The translations under genes were made by a program, and so were the position numbers. Of a stretch of DNA of 64,000 nt, positions 1 through 11,096 are shown piece by piece. The stretch covers positions 218,941,982-219,005,981 of the forward strand of contig CP136063.1 of assembly GCA_032622095.1 (NCBI GenBank), in the 5' to 3' direction. The first letter of the stretch is position 1. Each line of letters starts with the position of its first letter. Under the pieces are notes generated by a model. It was not told the origin of the DNA. It did no database searches and saw nothing but the letters and a program-made list of their open reading frames with translations. Origin of the DNA: Siphonodentalium dalli (Eukaryota; Mollusca; Scaphopoda; Gadilida; Siphonodentaliidae).

Positions 1-471
1 CGGCAATACGTTTAGTGAACATTTGCGAGAAAGATTCAGGTAAGCGGTTGTAATACCAGTCATGCATGAATAGAGTAGTATGGACTTCGTGAAGGTCGTA
101 TACCTTTAAGATATTCTCTTTTTTAAACAAAGGTTCGGTATGGCTCCTGTACTTTTTATTACACACAATTCGTATCGCTCTTTTTTGTAATAAAAAGACT
201 CGTTTTACCTCGGGAACATGACCCCATAGTTGGATTCTGTATACCAAGTGACTTTGGATTAAGGCATAATATAACGTTTTAAGGGCACTGCCTGGGGAAA
301 AGTGACTTTATTTATATGATATATGGCATGCGCTAATTTGGAGCAGACTGATGATATATGTTTTTTAAATGATAGATTTTCATCTATGTGAATGGCTAAA
401 AATTTAGTTGAGGTTTCGTGCTCACGATTTCCAATGCGTTTCAATTCTGTGTTATTTAAGAGAATGTTCAT
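1..471 (-). pseudogene. LINE-A C-terminal region, frameshifted
   Basis: After the shift near 470 the text resumes with LKRIGNREHETSTKFLAIHI and FKKHISSVCSKLAHAIY, parallel to LINE-B. A second shift near 300 moves it to another frame (LYYALIQSHLVYGIQ-like and KKYRSHTEPLFKK-like text), which stays recognisable to base 1. The 3' end of the element lies outside the window. Confidence 0.75.
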
Positions 472-2299
472 AGTGTTCCATTTTGTTGTCGTTATTTTCC
501 GGGTGCATGAGCATGTAATTGCTCTTTTCTGTATTTATAGAAAGCTTGATGCAGCAACACCAAGTGTAGATATTACGTAGTTCATTGTTCACATAACTTT
601 CAATTTGGGTGCCGTTATCCCCGCTAGTCGTTAAGGTGGTATCATCCGCATAAGACAATATATTCATGGTTGTCGCATTTGGCATATCGTTAGCGTGGAT
701 TAAAAAAATATGGGGCCCGAGTATGGAGCCTTGATGGACTCCGCACGTTATGTCCATTAGTTTGGACTTATTTCCCTGAAGTTCAACATATTGTTGCCTG
801 TTGTCTAGATAGCATTGGAACCAAGACAGTGCAGTACCCCTTATCCCGTAATGATCTAATTTTGAAATTAATATAACATGATTTATAGTGGCAAATGCTT
901 TAGAGAGGTCTAGGTATAGTGCTATTGTTGAATCCCTGGTTGTTTTATCATTGTTATTGTCTATTTGGTCGAGAAGATGCATGATTGGATGGAAAGTAGA
1001 GTGGTTAGGACGGAAGCCGTATTGGTGCTTGTACAATATATCGTGCTCAGTTAAAAAATCTACTAGTCGTTTTTGCATTATTCGTTCTAATAGCTTGGAA
1101 AAAGTAGGTAGAATGCTGATTGGTCTATAGTCGGAAATTGCGTGTGCATTGTTATTTTTCGGGATTGGAACAACCTTTGCTATTTTCATTTTCTCTGGGA
1201 CAATTCCTTGTTCAAATGAAAGGTTAAATATATGTTTCAATGCCGGAGCTATGGTTTCAATTGTTTCCTTCGTGAGTTTAGTGGTTATCCCTTTAAAGTC
1301 CATACTAGATTTATCTTTCATTGATAAGCAGGTTAGAATAATTTCTTGGATTGTGGTTGGGGTAACATCAAAGATGTCAAGGTCTTCTATTCTATTCCGG
1401 AGATAATCAGAAAAATCTGCGTTATGTTCATTCACTACAAGTTGACTGGTTTTACGCCCAATACTCGAGAAGTACTCATTAAATTTGTCAGCAATAAGGC
1501 TGGGACAGGTAATTACAGTCCCGTTATCGAAAAGGACCGTATTATGATTAACAGTGCCCCCTTCCATCTTCAGTGCACCCTTCAGTATAGTCCAGGATTT
1601 CTTCAGATCGTTCTTGTTTTCATCAATAATTCGTGAGTAATATAATTGTTTGCTCTTTCTGAGAAGTTTATTATATAATTGGCGATAATTTAAGTATGTA
1701 TGTGTGGCTCGATCGGATGCTGATTTGAGTTTCTTGGTATATAATTCTTGCTTTACGATACTTGATATAATCAGACCTCCTGTCACCCAGGGCTGGCGTT
1801 TTATAAATTTTTTGGGTATTTTGCGATTCTTGGGTGGAAATGCCAATTCGTATGCAGTCTCATAGATTTCAAGAAAATTATCATAAGCACGATCAATTGA
1901 ATTACATTCTAATACAGATTCAAATTTGCATGTTTGTAGAACAGATTTGAAGTTACTGATATTTTTAGCGCTAAAAGATCTTTGGGTGGTATTTGGGCCT
2001 GTGTCGAAGGTGTGAGATGCGTGTATCTGCTTATTCGGTTCGCTGTAGAATATGCCGAAATGATCGGATACGTCAGATGTAATTATGCCTGCGCTATGTT
2101 CATTGCGAATATTGTTTGTGTAAATGTTGTCGATTAGAGTAGCTGAGTGGTCTGTCATTCGAGTTGGCTTGGTAATCATGGGCACGAATCCTCTGGTGAA
2201 AATATTGTTAATAAACTCATTTGTTTTGGAATGCGTGTTAAAATTAAGTAAGTCTATATTGAAGTCCCCTGCTATGTATGACGTGTGATCTTTAATTTT
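452..2299 (-). pseudogene. LINE-A endonuclease end plus reverse transcriptase
   Basis: The frame is continuous with the endonuclease part after the stop at 2,300. It begins with GDFN and carries a SDHFGIF motif, then the reverse transcriptase core: ISDYRPISILPTFSKLLE, QYGFRPNHSTFHPIMHLLD, LYLDLSKAFATINH, GVHQGSILGP and SYADDTTL (YADD at 641-652). Two core motifs have drifted: FDTI is FATI and GVPQG is GVHQG, which suggests loss of constraint. A one-base shift near 470 ends the frame prematurely. Confidence 0.9.
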
Positions 2300-2902
2300 T
2301 TATAAAATACCATCGAATTTCGCCATGAATTTATCTTTATCAGCTTTTGGTGCTGTATTATGCCTGTAAACACAACCGATGATATGGGAGTTATGCTTTC
2401 CTGGGTTTATTTCTATAAATACAGTTTCAATTACATGCGGAATTAATTCAGTGAGATCGGGTCTAATTTTGTATGGAATGTTGTCTTTAACGAATAGACA
2501 TACCCCTCCCCTGCCATTGTCGTCGTCTGACCGACATCTAAATTCCATGGGTTGATAACCCGGTATTTGATAATCGGATGATTGATAAATTTTAAACGTT
2601 TCTGTTAGGGCAATTATGTCAAATTCATCGGTGGATTTCAAGTCGCACAGAACGTTACACAGAGATTCGAAATTTGCATTTAAGCTTCTACAATTCAAGT
2701 TAAAAATAGAAATTTTTGTTTTCTTATTCAAGTAGTCATGGGCCTGTGTTGGTGAGAAATAATGACAATCATTATCGGGTAGAATGTTAGGCTCTAAATA
2801 CGTATCCGCGTTATTTCCTTCTATATCGGCCCATTTTGCGGCGAAATCATAAGCGTCCGAGTCCCTGACCTCATCCAGAGTAACCACATTACTTGCTAGC
2901 AT
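2300..2902 (-). pseudogene. LINE-A endonuclease N-terminal part
   Basis: An open frame of 200 codons. Motifs of the APE-type LINE endonuclease are visible: FNLNCRSLNANFESL (first strand and catalytic Asn), IIALTETF (catalytic Glu) and GRGGVCLFVKDNIPY. It ends at a TAA at 2,300-2,302, after which the same frame continues with TSYIAGDFNIDLLNF, the catalytic GDFN motif. The stop is therefore a disabling mutation, not the natural end. The roughly 90 residues before the endonuclease have no recognisable domain. Confidence 0.85.
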
Positions 2903-4032
2903 TGAATTGGATTGTATGGGTTGTGAAAGTAGTGTCCTTTAGAGAGAAGGAATTATTCATAGGAATATACACAATATGTACACAATCACCCTTGTCGTAT
3001 GTGCATATATAACAATACGTATTTTTCATTTATCAATAATATGGTGATATATTTGGCGGGCCTGTAAGTCATTGTTGTGAGCTCACGGGAGAGGATTCGC
3101 GCAATGTGTGATGTATTTAAATGAGTACCAACGCCATGTATGATGTATTTAAATGAGTACCAACATCACAGTAAAAGTACTACTACTCGAGAGATGGACT
3201 TATATATCGTGCGCACCATAATAATGTCTTGCCTCAGCAATTTGAACGAAACTAGTTCACGTATGCTCACCAAAGTTATCTAATTACCTGATGTACGGAG
3301 CTGTCGTGCCTGCATATGGGACATTGGCAATATATAAGTGTCAGGTGAAATATGAACTCAATTTAGCACCCCATCCATTAAAGTTGGTCTTCTGATATGA
3401 TCAGTTCAGCTGCTAAGCTAATATTTGGAAAGACAGCAAGGATATTAAAAGCAAAACAATATATAACAATAGCGTGAACAGCTATATGGTTACATAAACT
3501 GAAAACATAGCGCAATCCAAGCAAGTTTCTAATAAGGGCAAGTGGCCATATGATCCAGAAGAAGTGTTCATTCACTCAAACTATTGTGTTACGGACGTCA
3601 TGTGTGGACCAATGGCAATTTGAAAATGGACACCTTGTGGCAGCTATGATTGTTCTAAGAGCACACACGTTGGACTAATTTGTCCAAACGTGCTTGCAAT
3701 ATAGACGCACACGTCTGGTAGCTCAGCATTGGATATGCATGTACACATTGTTATATGTTATGAGCCTCTACTAACTGAACAGGACTAAGGATATGTCTTA
3801 GAATTGACTTTTTCTTGTCTAGATCAATCAGGGGTGCTATCTGAACTGTCGCGAGGGTCATTGTTTGTCGATTCGATAGTTCATTATATATTAGCACGGT
3901 GTGCATTTTCGTTCCGATTGCCAGGTCCTGTAATTAGTGATGTGTCTATTGTTTTGTGGTTGCATATACCTTGATGGTGTGTGGCGTGAGTCACTAGAAA
4001 TTGGGTTGGACGAAGCCTAGCCTCAGTTTTAC
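2903..4032. other. Non-coding stretch
   Basis: No supported gene. It holds a short 32-bp-period tandem duplication at 3,108-3,165 and short open frames without recognisable motifs. A possible reading-frame extension of the candidate exon at 4,033-4,218 reaches 3,884. Confidence 0.5.
3108..3165. repeat. Tandem duplication, two copies, period 32 bp
   Basis: The core GATGTATTTAAATGAGTACC occurs twice in direct orientation, 32 bp apart, with near identity. It is too short to assign to a family. Confidence 0.8.
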
Positions 4033-4218
4033 TATCTTTCGATTTTTCGAAGATAGGACAATGTTCGCCAAAGCGTGATCGGCAGGAATGCGAGGACATC
4101 ATTCGAATGTTCATGATCATTCGGTACCGTGGGCATGTCATACATTTTTCCTTCCAATGATGTGATACCGGTATGTCTATAGATTCGCCACAATTGATTT
4201 CAAATTCATAGAATAGGA
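4033..4218 (-). CDS. Candidate 3' exon, Cys-containing, unrecognised
   Basis: The minus strand is open from 4,237 to 3,884. An acceptor (TCCACAG) and a donor (GATA then GTAAAA) bound a 186-nt segment reading FYEFEINCGESIDIPVSHHW, then a CMTC pair and two further cysteines in SCRSRFGEHC. The phases would be 1 in and 1 out. The composition looks protein-like and it lies downstream of the metalloprotease on the same strand, but I recognise no domain and the pyrimidine tract is weak. It could be a C-terminal exon of that gene, another gene, or chance. Confidence 0.3.
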
Positions 4219-4271
4219 CTGTGGACGACTTTGCCATAATTGTGTCGGGTGTGTATACGTGTCATCAGTGT

Positions 4272-4461
4272 CATATCGATGTGCGAAGCTGTGCAGCTGA
4301 CCGCAATGTTGTAACATAGTTGTCGTGTACTGCTGTTCCTGGGTTGTGGATGGATCGGTCGAGGATACTTGCTCTCCCCAGGACCAGCGGTGGATGTGTT
4401 AAGAGACATCCAATCCAGACATCATATCCGTCCAGATCTTGCTCTAACACGCATTTTGGCA
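4272..4461 (-). CDS. Candidate C-terminal exon of the metalloprotease
   Basis: An acceptor GTTACACAG precedes an open frame VPKCVLEQDLDGYDVWIGC followed by LLTHPPLVLGRASILDRS. The incoming phase needed is 1, exactly what the exon ending at 11,707 leaves. The text recalls a degenerate thrombospondin type-1 repeat (Trp, Cys, Arg spacing) but lacks the CSxTCG core, so this is only a suggestion. The 3' border is uncertain: GT sites occur near 4,355 and 4,325. The intervening intron would be 7.2 kb and contain LINE-B, LINE-C and the R1 repeats. Confidence 0.35.
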
Positions 4462-4561
4462 CTGTGTAACTATATATGATCTAGCGATATCCCACCACCA
4501 CCCTCGTACACGCTGGATATATATGCATTCCTTGGTCAGTGGGTGATTGGCTTTGTTCAAG

Positions 4562-4851
4562 ATGGCCTTCAAATTCGTTGCGCTTTATGCATTATTGGCG
4601 TTGTCCTGTGATTGTGTTTAAGAGTGAATTTTTGCCATTCTGATCAGATTTGTTCATTCGTGGATAAGATGTGGTGCTGGTTCCCTGTGCCCCATTATGT
4701 CGATTGTATATCGCATGCGTGGCGCTTATGTAGTACCTGTGATTGTTTTCGCCCTTCCTTTGAGCTATTCAATTGCCGATGTGCCGCGTATATGGATCTT
4801 CATGGTTATTGTGGCATCGTCTGTTATGTTCTTCGGAACTGGGATGGATGA
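4562..4851 (+). other. Signal-peptide-like start followed by shifted Cys/Trp-rich frame
   Basis: An ATG at 4,562 opens MAFKFVALYALLALSCDCV, a good signal-peptide profile, and stops at 4,619. One frame over, from about 4,612 to 4,851, a frame of about 79 codons has at least eleven Cys and several Trp (e.g. CSFVDKMWCWF, LCSTCDCF). This may be a decayed secreted Cys-rich peptide gene. The strand is G/T-rich here, which inflates Cys and Trp codons, so chance is quite possible. Confidence 0.15.
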
Positions 4852-4853
4852 AG

Positions 4854-6360
4854 TTCGGATGGAGTTGCCTAACGGAATTGTGTAATGACAATTGCAGTGA
4901 CAGAACATATTGCAATATCTTAATATTAACGTGGGTCGTATATTAAGGAGTGATGGTTGTTGTCGATGAAGATCGTTGGGTTATGTGTGCGTTTGCTGAC
5001 TGTACCTGTTGCATTTACAATACTTTATATATGGTGTGGTGGATCAACTTGGGATCTATTTGCTGAACAGTTTCTGCTGACAACCCGGAATTTATTGAAT
5101 CCCTTGAAAATGAGTGCCAATAAATGAGGCTGAGGGTATTATAGTGCTGTCCAGCACACACGATAACCTTCCAATTAGTCTGATTTATATATCCACTACT
5201 GTGGCGTCCAAGGTCATCAGGTGTATTTCTAAAACTGAGTGGATAAAATTAACACCAGAAAGTCATTGATAGAGCATATGCATGTGCGTGTAGTTACTTT
5301 CATATGGGTGATTCAATTGCTCGAAATGCATCCCGTGACATAGCATAGTGGCTAAAGGATAGATACAGTCAAGGCAACAGCATTAAGTCTTGCGAATACG
5401 TGTTTTGAATGTCCTTCAACGATAATTTCGCTATAAAAACGAAAATTATAAGGGTGCCGAAAAGAAACAAATCCATATTAACGGGGTTCTGGTCGTGTTA
5501 ACTGTATGGAGTGGATTCCGCATGCAAATAACCATCTGCATGTGTATCCTTATTTGTAAATGAAACTTGTGTTATGTCCTTGAAGCGGAAATGACAATAA
5601 ACAATGTATCAAACCAATTCAAACACTCAGAACGTTATTAGCATATACATACACAGAGATACCTGACTGAAATGTTAGGCATTTTGGGACTACATCTAGT
5701 CTACATGTACATGTACGTCAACAGTCGTACTTAAAACGTCGAAAGACTGATGATTTATATACACGAGTGTATGTCACAAATAATTAACCAGTTGTGTCAC
5801 TGCATGAATAGTAACCTACTAAAACTGACATGAACCTTGTTTGGGAAACGCAATATAGCCATCAAGCTACTGGGTGGTTATTCATACACTCAATTACAAT
5901 ATTATAGCCTGTTTTGCATTGCGAAGGTCGAAGTAGTTTCATATAAACCTGTCTATATTGTTTAAATATAATAAGGTATCGGCATCGGTCTTATTTTAGA
6001 TTCATATTGTTCCATGTGGCAAGAGGACTGGTATACGTAGAATTATTCAGATATTGCCAATATTGAAATAGAACAAGATGCAACTAAGATATTCCACCCA
6101 CTTGAGTCATATAGGCCATTATGGTTTCAGTCCCCATTTTGCATGAAATCAGATGGAACAGGTCAGTTCTCAACGCAACTCACTTTCGCGTACCTCGGAC
6201 AATAAATAACTGTATTTTACGGCGTTATTGTTCGAGATATCGCTTCGGTGTTGCGACCATCTTGTAGAGAATTTAATTCCGGTTGAAACGGTACCCAAAA
6301 GGACGTTTCATACAACAACGGTACTTAGGTCGCGAAATCATAGTGATATACGGTATAGTA
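4854..6360. other. Non-coding stretch, nothing recognised
   Basis: AT-rich sequence with short CATGTACATGTAC runs near 5,705. No open frame with recognisable domains and no clear repeat family was found. Confidence 0.5.
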
Positions 6361-7164
6361 TTATGATGTATATATAGTATTATATGGGCATTTGTAGGAT
6401 CGAGAATGCGATGGTGTGCACACTGGTGCGAAGAATACGATGAAAGTTCGTATTATTATAGAGCAGTCGGGACATCCTTTGTTTTTACAGCTTACATTTC
6501 CTGGGTAATTTCTCAACATGGCTATCTGTAAGCGCTTCTTCAATGTGTGCCTGCTTTGGCAAGATGTGTAGTCTTTTTCCATATTGTTCCATGTTGTGTG
6601 GAATGCGTGGTGGGGTAGTTTTCCTGACCATTCAGTTCTAGGTAGTTCTAACCGTACGGGATTCGGGTGTCTTGGGGTTGATTTTGCTCGTTTGATGTAC
6701 ATCATTCCAAAAGACGCGGGCAGGCGGTTATAACACCAGTCATGCATGAACATTGAGGAATTAAGAGTGTGTAAGTCATATATTTTCAACATATTCTCTC
6801 TTTTAAAGAGTGGATATGTGTGACTCCGGTACTTCTTATTGCATATTATACACAACGCTCGTTTTTGTAGTAGGAATATTTTCTTGACTTCCGCCACATG
6901 ACCCCATATTTGGATACCATAAACTAAGTGGCTTTGAATCAGTGCATAGTACAATGTTTTAAATGCTTTACTTGGAAAAAAGTGTTTCACCTTATTGATG
7001 CAGTAGATTGCATGTGATATGTTGGAGCAGGTTATGGATATGTGCTTTTTGAATGTCAAGTTCTCATCAATGTGGATACCTAGACATTTTGTCGAGGATT
7101 CACGCCCAAGATTCCCTATTCGGTTCAATTGAATGTTATTTAGCTTTAATGTCAATGATTCCAT
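6361..7164 (-). pseudogene. LINE-B C-terminal region with zinc-knuckle-like end
   Basis: 267 open codons reading LNRIGNLGRESSTKCLGIHI, ALIQSHLVYGIQIWGHV and KRALCIICNKKYRSHTYPLF, ending with CKNKGCPDC. This is the conserved region after the reverse transcriptase in this LINE family and covers the part missing from LINE-A at the window edge. It overlaps the palm frame by 13 bp, so a frameshift separates them. Confidence 0.85.
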
Positions 7165-8066
7165 TTGTTGTCATTGTTTTGGGGGTGTAAAAGCATATAA
7201 TTGCTTTTATTAATATTAATTGAGAGTTTATTACAGTAGCACCAAGCGGATACATTGGCTAATTCATTGTTGACATAACTGTGTACTAGTTCACCATCTT
7301 TACAGCCTGTGACTAGTGTAGTGTCATCGGCATACGATAAAATGTCCAGTGTTGTAGAATTTACCACATCATTCACGTATATTAAAAAAATAATCGGCCC
7401 AAGAATTGAGCCTTGGGGGACTCCACAGGAAGTATTCATAAGGTTAGACGTACACCCACTATATTCAACGTATTTTCTCCTCTCATTCAAATAACTATGA
7501 AACCATGACATTGCTACACCCCTGATGCCATAGTGGTCAAGTTTCGAAATCAGTATGTCGTGGTCGATCGTATCGAATGCTTTAGATAAATCAATAAATA
7601 CAGCCAAGGTGGAATACCGTGTCGGGTTATCATTAGTTTTAACGAGATGGTCTAGAAGGTGCATAACAGGATGAAATGTTGAGTGAGTTGGTCTAAATCC
7701 ATATTGGTGGCATAACCGGATGAAATGTTGAGTGATTTGGTCTAAATCCATATTGGTGTTTATTCAAGATATCATGTTCATTTATAAAATCTACTAATCG
7801 CTTTTGCATTATTTTTTCAAGTAGTTTAGAGCAAGATGGCAAGATACTGATTGTGCGATAGTTTGTTATGTCCTTAGAGTAATTTGTTTAGGAATGGGGA
7901 CTACTTTGGAAATTTTCATTTTCATTGGAAATATTCCTTGTTCAAACGATAGATTAAATATATGGTTAAGTGGTGGGGCTATTGTGAAGATACTCTCTTT
8001 CACAAGTGCGGTCGATATGCCGTTGTAATCTTTGTTCATTTTCCCTTTCATAGTATAACATGTCAA
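7152..8066 (-). pseudogene. LINE-B reverse transcriptase, fingers and palm
   Basis: Open pieces at 7,866-8,066 (GISTALVKESIFTIAPPLNH, LSFEQGIFPMKMKISKVVP) and 7,152-7,751 (palm with DLSKAFDTIDH, GVPQGS and YADD). A shift or deletion lies between 7,866 and 7,751 and a 49-bp tandem duplication disrupts the thumb-side text near 7,700. No functional protein is expected. Confidence 0.85.
7662..7758. repeat. 49-bp tandem duplication inside LINE-B
   Basis: GATGAAATGTTGAGTGA followed by GGTCTAAATCCATATTGGTG occurs twice, 49 bp apart, with one or two differences. It is a local duplication after insertion, because LINE-A has a single copy at this place. Confidence 0.85.
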
Positions 8067-8120
8067 TATTATTTCCTGTATCGATGTAGGTTCGATTTCA
8101 AATTTTCAGTGTGTATAGAG

Positions 8121-8790
8121 TTGCTGGTGTTTTGACCGATATCCAGTTACACATATATTTAATGGGAAAAGTAATGTGTGTCTCTTTCAGATCCCATGTT
8201 CTTTCCGTGTGTAATACACCAAACGGATAACGTTAGAGAGTCCCCAAGCAGGACCGGTGGCACGTTCTTGACACATCTGCGCATAATTAAACTGCGTGGG
8301 ATATATTTCATCTCACATATAAGAACCCCTGTGCGTAAAGATCGAATTTTGGCCATATACTGACAGGATATTTCCATATCCGTAATCGTATTCGTGATTT
8401 AGCGAAAGGTCTCTAATATAACAATAGATTAATCGGTTAAAGTCCAAGCATAAAACACCATGTGTGTATTATAACATTAATGATGATATATCTACCCATG
8501 CCCGCCCCCGGTTCTCGTGGTTTTACATCAAATGCAGTAACGGGCAAATGCATTTTAGTTTGATATGTGCATATGATGATCCACTAAGGCCTGGATATAT
8601 AGTGTGTCTGACATTTGCAGAATGAGGTCCCAGAGGGTGAATTTAGTGACTCTAACCCACACAGCGGGCCAGAATCGCCGTCTCATATTCTGGGAAGCAT
8701 CTGTAGTCTCAAATTAACCTTGTTTTTAGTTACCATTCCCCTTCTGTTCAGTTTTTATATTGTCTAATTTGCAGACGATAAAATGAATAG
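8121..8790. repeat. Repeat R1, copy 1 (670 bp)
   Basis: Almost identical to 10,429-11,096. Compared by eye there are about five substitutions and one 2-bp length difference (GGATATATAG against GGATATAG). The left edge is TTGCTGGTGTTTTGACCGAT and the right edge is ACGATAAAATGAATAG; sequences outside diverge at once. It contains a CAGAATGAGGTCCCAGAGGG segment shared with the small elements at 43.4-43.8 kb. No convincing coding region. Confidence 0.95.
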
Positions 8791-9227
8791 TTCCCAGATA
8801 ATCTTTATTACATCCTTCTTGGGAGAGAATATTTATAAATTATTACACCATTATTTACAAGTTTTGTGAACAATGAAGAGACAGAGATTAACATCACAAT
8901 CATAAGGACACGTACATACACACACACTCTCTCCCTCCCTCCCTCTCTCTCTCTCTCTCTCTCGATATACATATAACATGTCTATAAATATAATTTGTGA
9001 AAATATTATACTCTAGAAAAATATAAATATATAAAAGTGAGAAAAAGAAAAGAAAGAAAGAGTGAGGGAAAAAAAAAATAATAATAATAATACATGTGAA
9101 GCAAAAACAAAGAACACGACAATAAATAAATAAAGAGAAAAAAACAAAAATCCATATAAAAACGTGCACGATACAAGAACGAAAGGAAATAACAAACACG
9201 CATAAATGTCATATGTACGTTGGGTTC
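8791..9227. repeat. Low-complexity and microsatellite tract
   Basis: A (CT/CCCT)n run lies at about 8,925-8,963, and A-rich sequence with AAAAAAATAATAATAATAAT at about 9,045-9,160. Open frames here are low-complexity artefacts. Confidence 0.9.
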
Positions 9228-9607
9228 ATAGAACGATTAATTTTATATATCGCACCCGTATGATCTTTCGGTGCTATGCAAACAAGAATCTCATACGCGT
9301 GGTGTGCTAAACAGACGTGGAATATATGTTGCCTGGTCATCGTTACTGACTATCATATAACCAGAATAGCAATATATCATGCGTGTGATGTATAGATATA
9401 AGATGGCTCACACACTGGTTTGATTTATAGAACAATTCGATATAGCACACCCGTGTGATCTGTGGTGCTATGTTTTCGAGAATCTTACACGCATGGTGTA
9501 CTGAACAGACATGGGGTATATGTTTTCTAGTCATCGTTACTGCCTATCATAGAAACAGACTAGCAATATATCATGCGTGTGATCTAAATATATAAGATGG
9601 CTCACAC
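9228..9607. repeat. Tandem duplication, two copies, period about 196 bp
   Basis: Two copies (about 9,228-9,416 and 9,424-9,607) share GTCATCGTTACTG, GCAATATATCATGCGTGTGAT and ATATAAGATGGCTCACACA in the same order, at roughly 80-85% identity by eye. Function unknown. Confidence 0.85.
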
Positions 9608-9850
9608 AATTATATAGTTATTGAGAATAGTTAGAACACTAACCAGATGTGATCTGGAACACGAAAACATGTGTTGGTGGATTTGTTTCATCTTTTGACG
9701 TTTTGCAGAGCGATCAACAAATAAATGTATGATGTCACATGCAAATGGCTACTAAATAAAACAGAAATAGGTACGACACATAAATGTCATTGATTATGCT
9801 GATTATATGTAACTTCAAGAAACGAGCGATATTTAATGTCAATGTCATGG

Positions 9851-10462
9851 TCAGCGTCCTTTACGATTTCCTCTCAGTGAGTTGCTTGCAGATAACAAAA
9901 ATATGGCTGTGGAGTATATTATTTGATCCAGCTGGCACGACGGTAAAACTATTAACAGGTGGAGTGCAGAACCTAAAAATAACGCAAATAAATCGTCCGG
10001 AGATAGATTAAACATTAGCAGGAATGTCTGAATGCCGAAATGGTTGAGAATAAATTCCCAGTATTGGTTCCTTGCAGTCATTAACATGTAAGACTGACAG
10101 GAGAACATGATGTGCATTAGTTCATTGTCGTACTTTCCGGAGCACAGTGCACATATAGAGTTATTGCAGAATGTGGTTCTGTTTAGCAGTCGGACCATAT
10201 TCATATATTTTCCAGAGTGTTTGGCTCCAATACACTGCAATTGGTCCCATGATCTCCATTGAATAAGCGGGTTGCGATGTGTCATGGAAAGAACTTTCAG
10301 GTACGGGTCAGATGTAACTGCTGATAGCCATATGTTAGAATAAGAGTTCATCACATATGTTTTTGCTAATTTGTTCCAAGCATCTTTCTGAGGAAAGGTC
10401 CCTTCGTCCATGAATTCGAAATATAGTGTTGCTGGTGTTTTGACCGATATCCAGTTACACAT
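9851..10462 (-). pseudogene. LINE-C C-terminal fragment with Cys/His motif
   Basis: 203 open codons on the minus strand. Motifs: WRSWDQLQCIGAKHSGKYMN, then CALCSGKYDNELMHIMFSC, the C-x2-C...H...C arrangement found at the C-termini of several non-LTR elements; LINE-D has the equivalent CICGANETSEHFLFYC. No reverse transcriptase remains. The first dozen residues are encoded within repeat R1 copy 2, so R1 and this LINE are physically linked. It is a fragment, not a host gene. Confidence 0.65.
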
Positions 10463-11096
10463 ATATTTAATGGGAAAAGTAACGTGTGTCTCTTTCAGAT
10501 CCCATGTTCTTTCCGTGTGTAATACACCACACGGATAACGTTAGAGAGTCCCCAAGCAGGACCGGTGGCACGTTCTTGGCACATCTGCGCATAATTAAAC
10601 TGCGTGGGATATATTTCATCTCACATATAAGAACCCCCGTGCGTAAAGATCGAATTTTGGCCATATACTGACAGGATATTTCCATATCCGTAATCGTATT
10701 CGTGATTTAGCGAAAGGTCTCTAATATAACAATAGATTAATCGGTTAAAGTCCAAGCATAAAACACCATGTGTGTATTATAACATTAATGATGATATATC
10801 TACCCATGCCCGCCCCCGGTTCTCGTGGTTTTACATCAAATGCAGTAACGGGCAAATGCATTTTAGTTTGATATGTGCATATGATGATCCACTAAGGCCT
10901 GGATATAGTGTGTCTGACATTTGCAGAATGAGGTCCCAGAGGGTGAATTTAGTGACTCTAACCCACACAGCGGGCCAGAATCGCCGTCTCATATTCTGGG
11001 AAGCATCTGTAGTCTCAAATTAACCTTGTTTTTAGTTACCATTCCCCTTCTGTTCAGTTTATATATTGTCTAATTTGCAGACGATAAAATGAATAG
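10429..11096. repeat. Repeat R1, copy 2 (668 bp)
   Basis: The second copy of the block at 8,121-8,790, in direct orientation and 99% identical by eye. It is joined on its left to LINE-C, whereas copy 1 is joined to LINE-B. The near identity means a recent duplication or gene conversion. Confidence 0.95.

Larger units (their letters stand above)
1..2902 (-). mobile_element. LINE-A, non-LTR retrotransposon (CR1/L2/Jockey group), decayed, cut by window edge
   Basis: Minus-strand reading gives an apurinic-type endonuclease followed by a reverse transcriptase in one frame, then a shifted C-terminal region that runs off base 1. The 5' edge is near 2,902; no promoter was recognised. It is broken by an in-frame stop at 2,300-2,302 and by frameshifts near 470 and 300. 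It belongs to the same family as LINE-B at 6.4-8.1 kb: the fingers, palm and C-terminal text match closely. It lies in the same orientation as the host metalloprotease gene. Confidence 0.9.
6361..8115 (-). mobile_element. LINE-B, 5'-truncated non-LTR retrotransposon, same family as LINE-A
   Basis: The reverse-transcriptase palm and C-terminal region are in several frames on the minus strand. Text such as FRPTHSTFHPVMHLLDHL, DLSKAFDTIDHDILISKLDH, CGVPQGSILGP and SYADDTTL (YADD near 7,323-7,334) matches LINE-A closely but is less mutated in the catalytic motifs. The endonuclease is missing. The 3' end near 6,361 follows a CCxxC-like knuckle (CKNKGCPDC). The 5' truncation meets repeat R1 at about 8,115. 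Confidence 0.9.

Noticed and set aside
8900-9212. Overlapping minus-strand frames rich in Phe, Leu and Ser
   Set aside because: They translate A/T-rich and (CT)n low-complexity DNA; no domain, no splice context.
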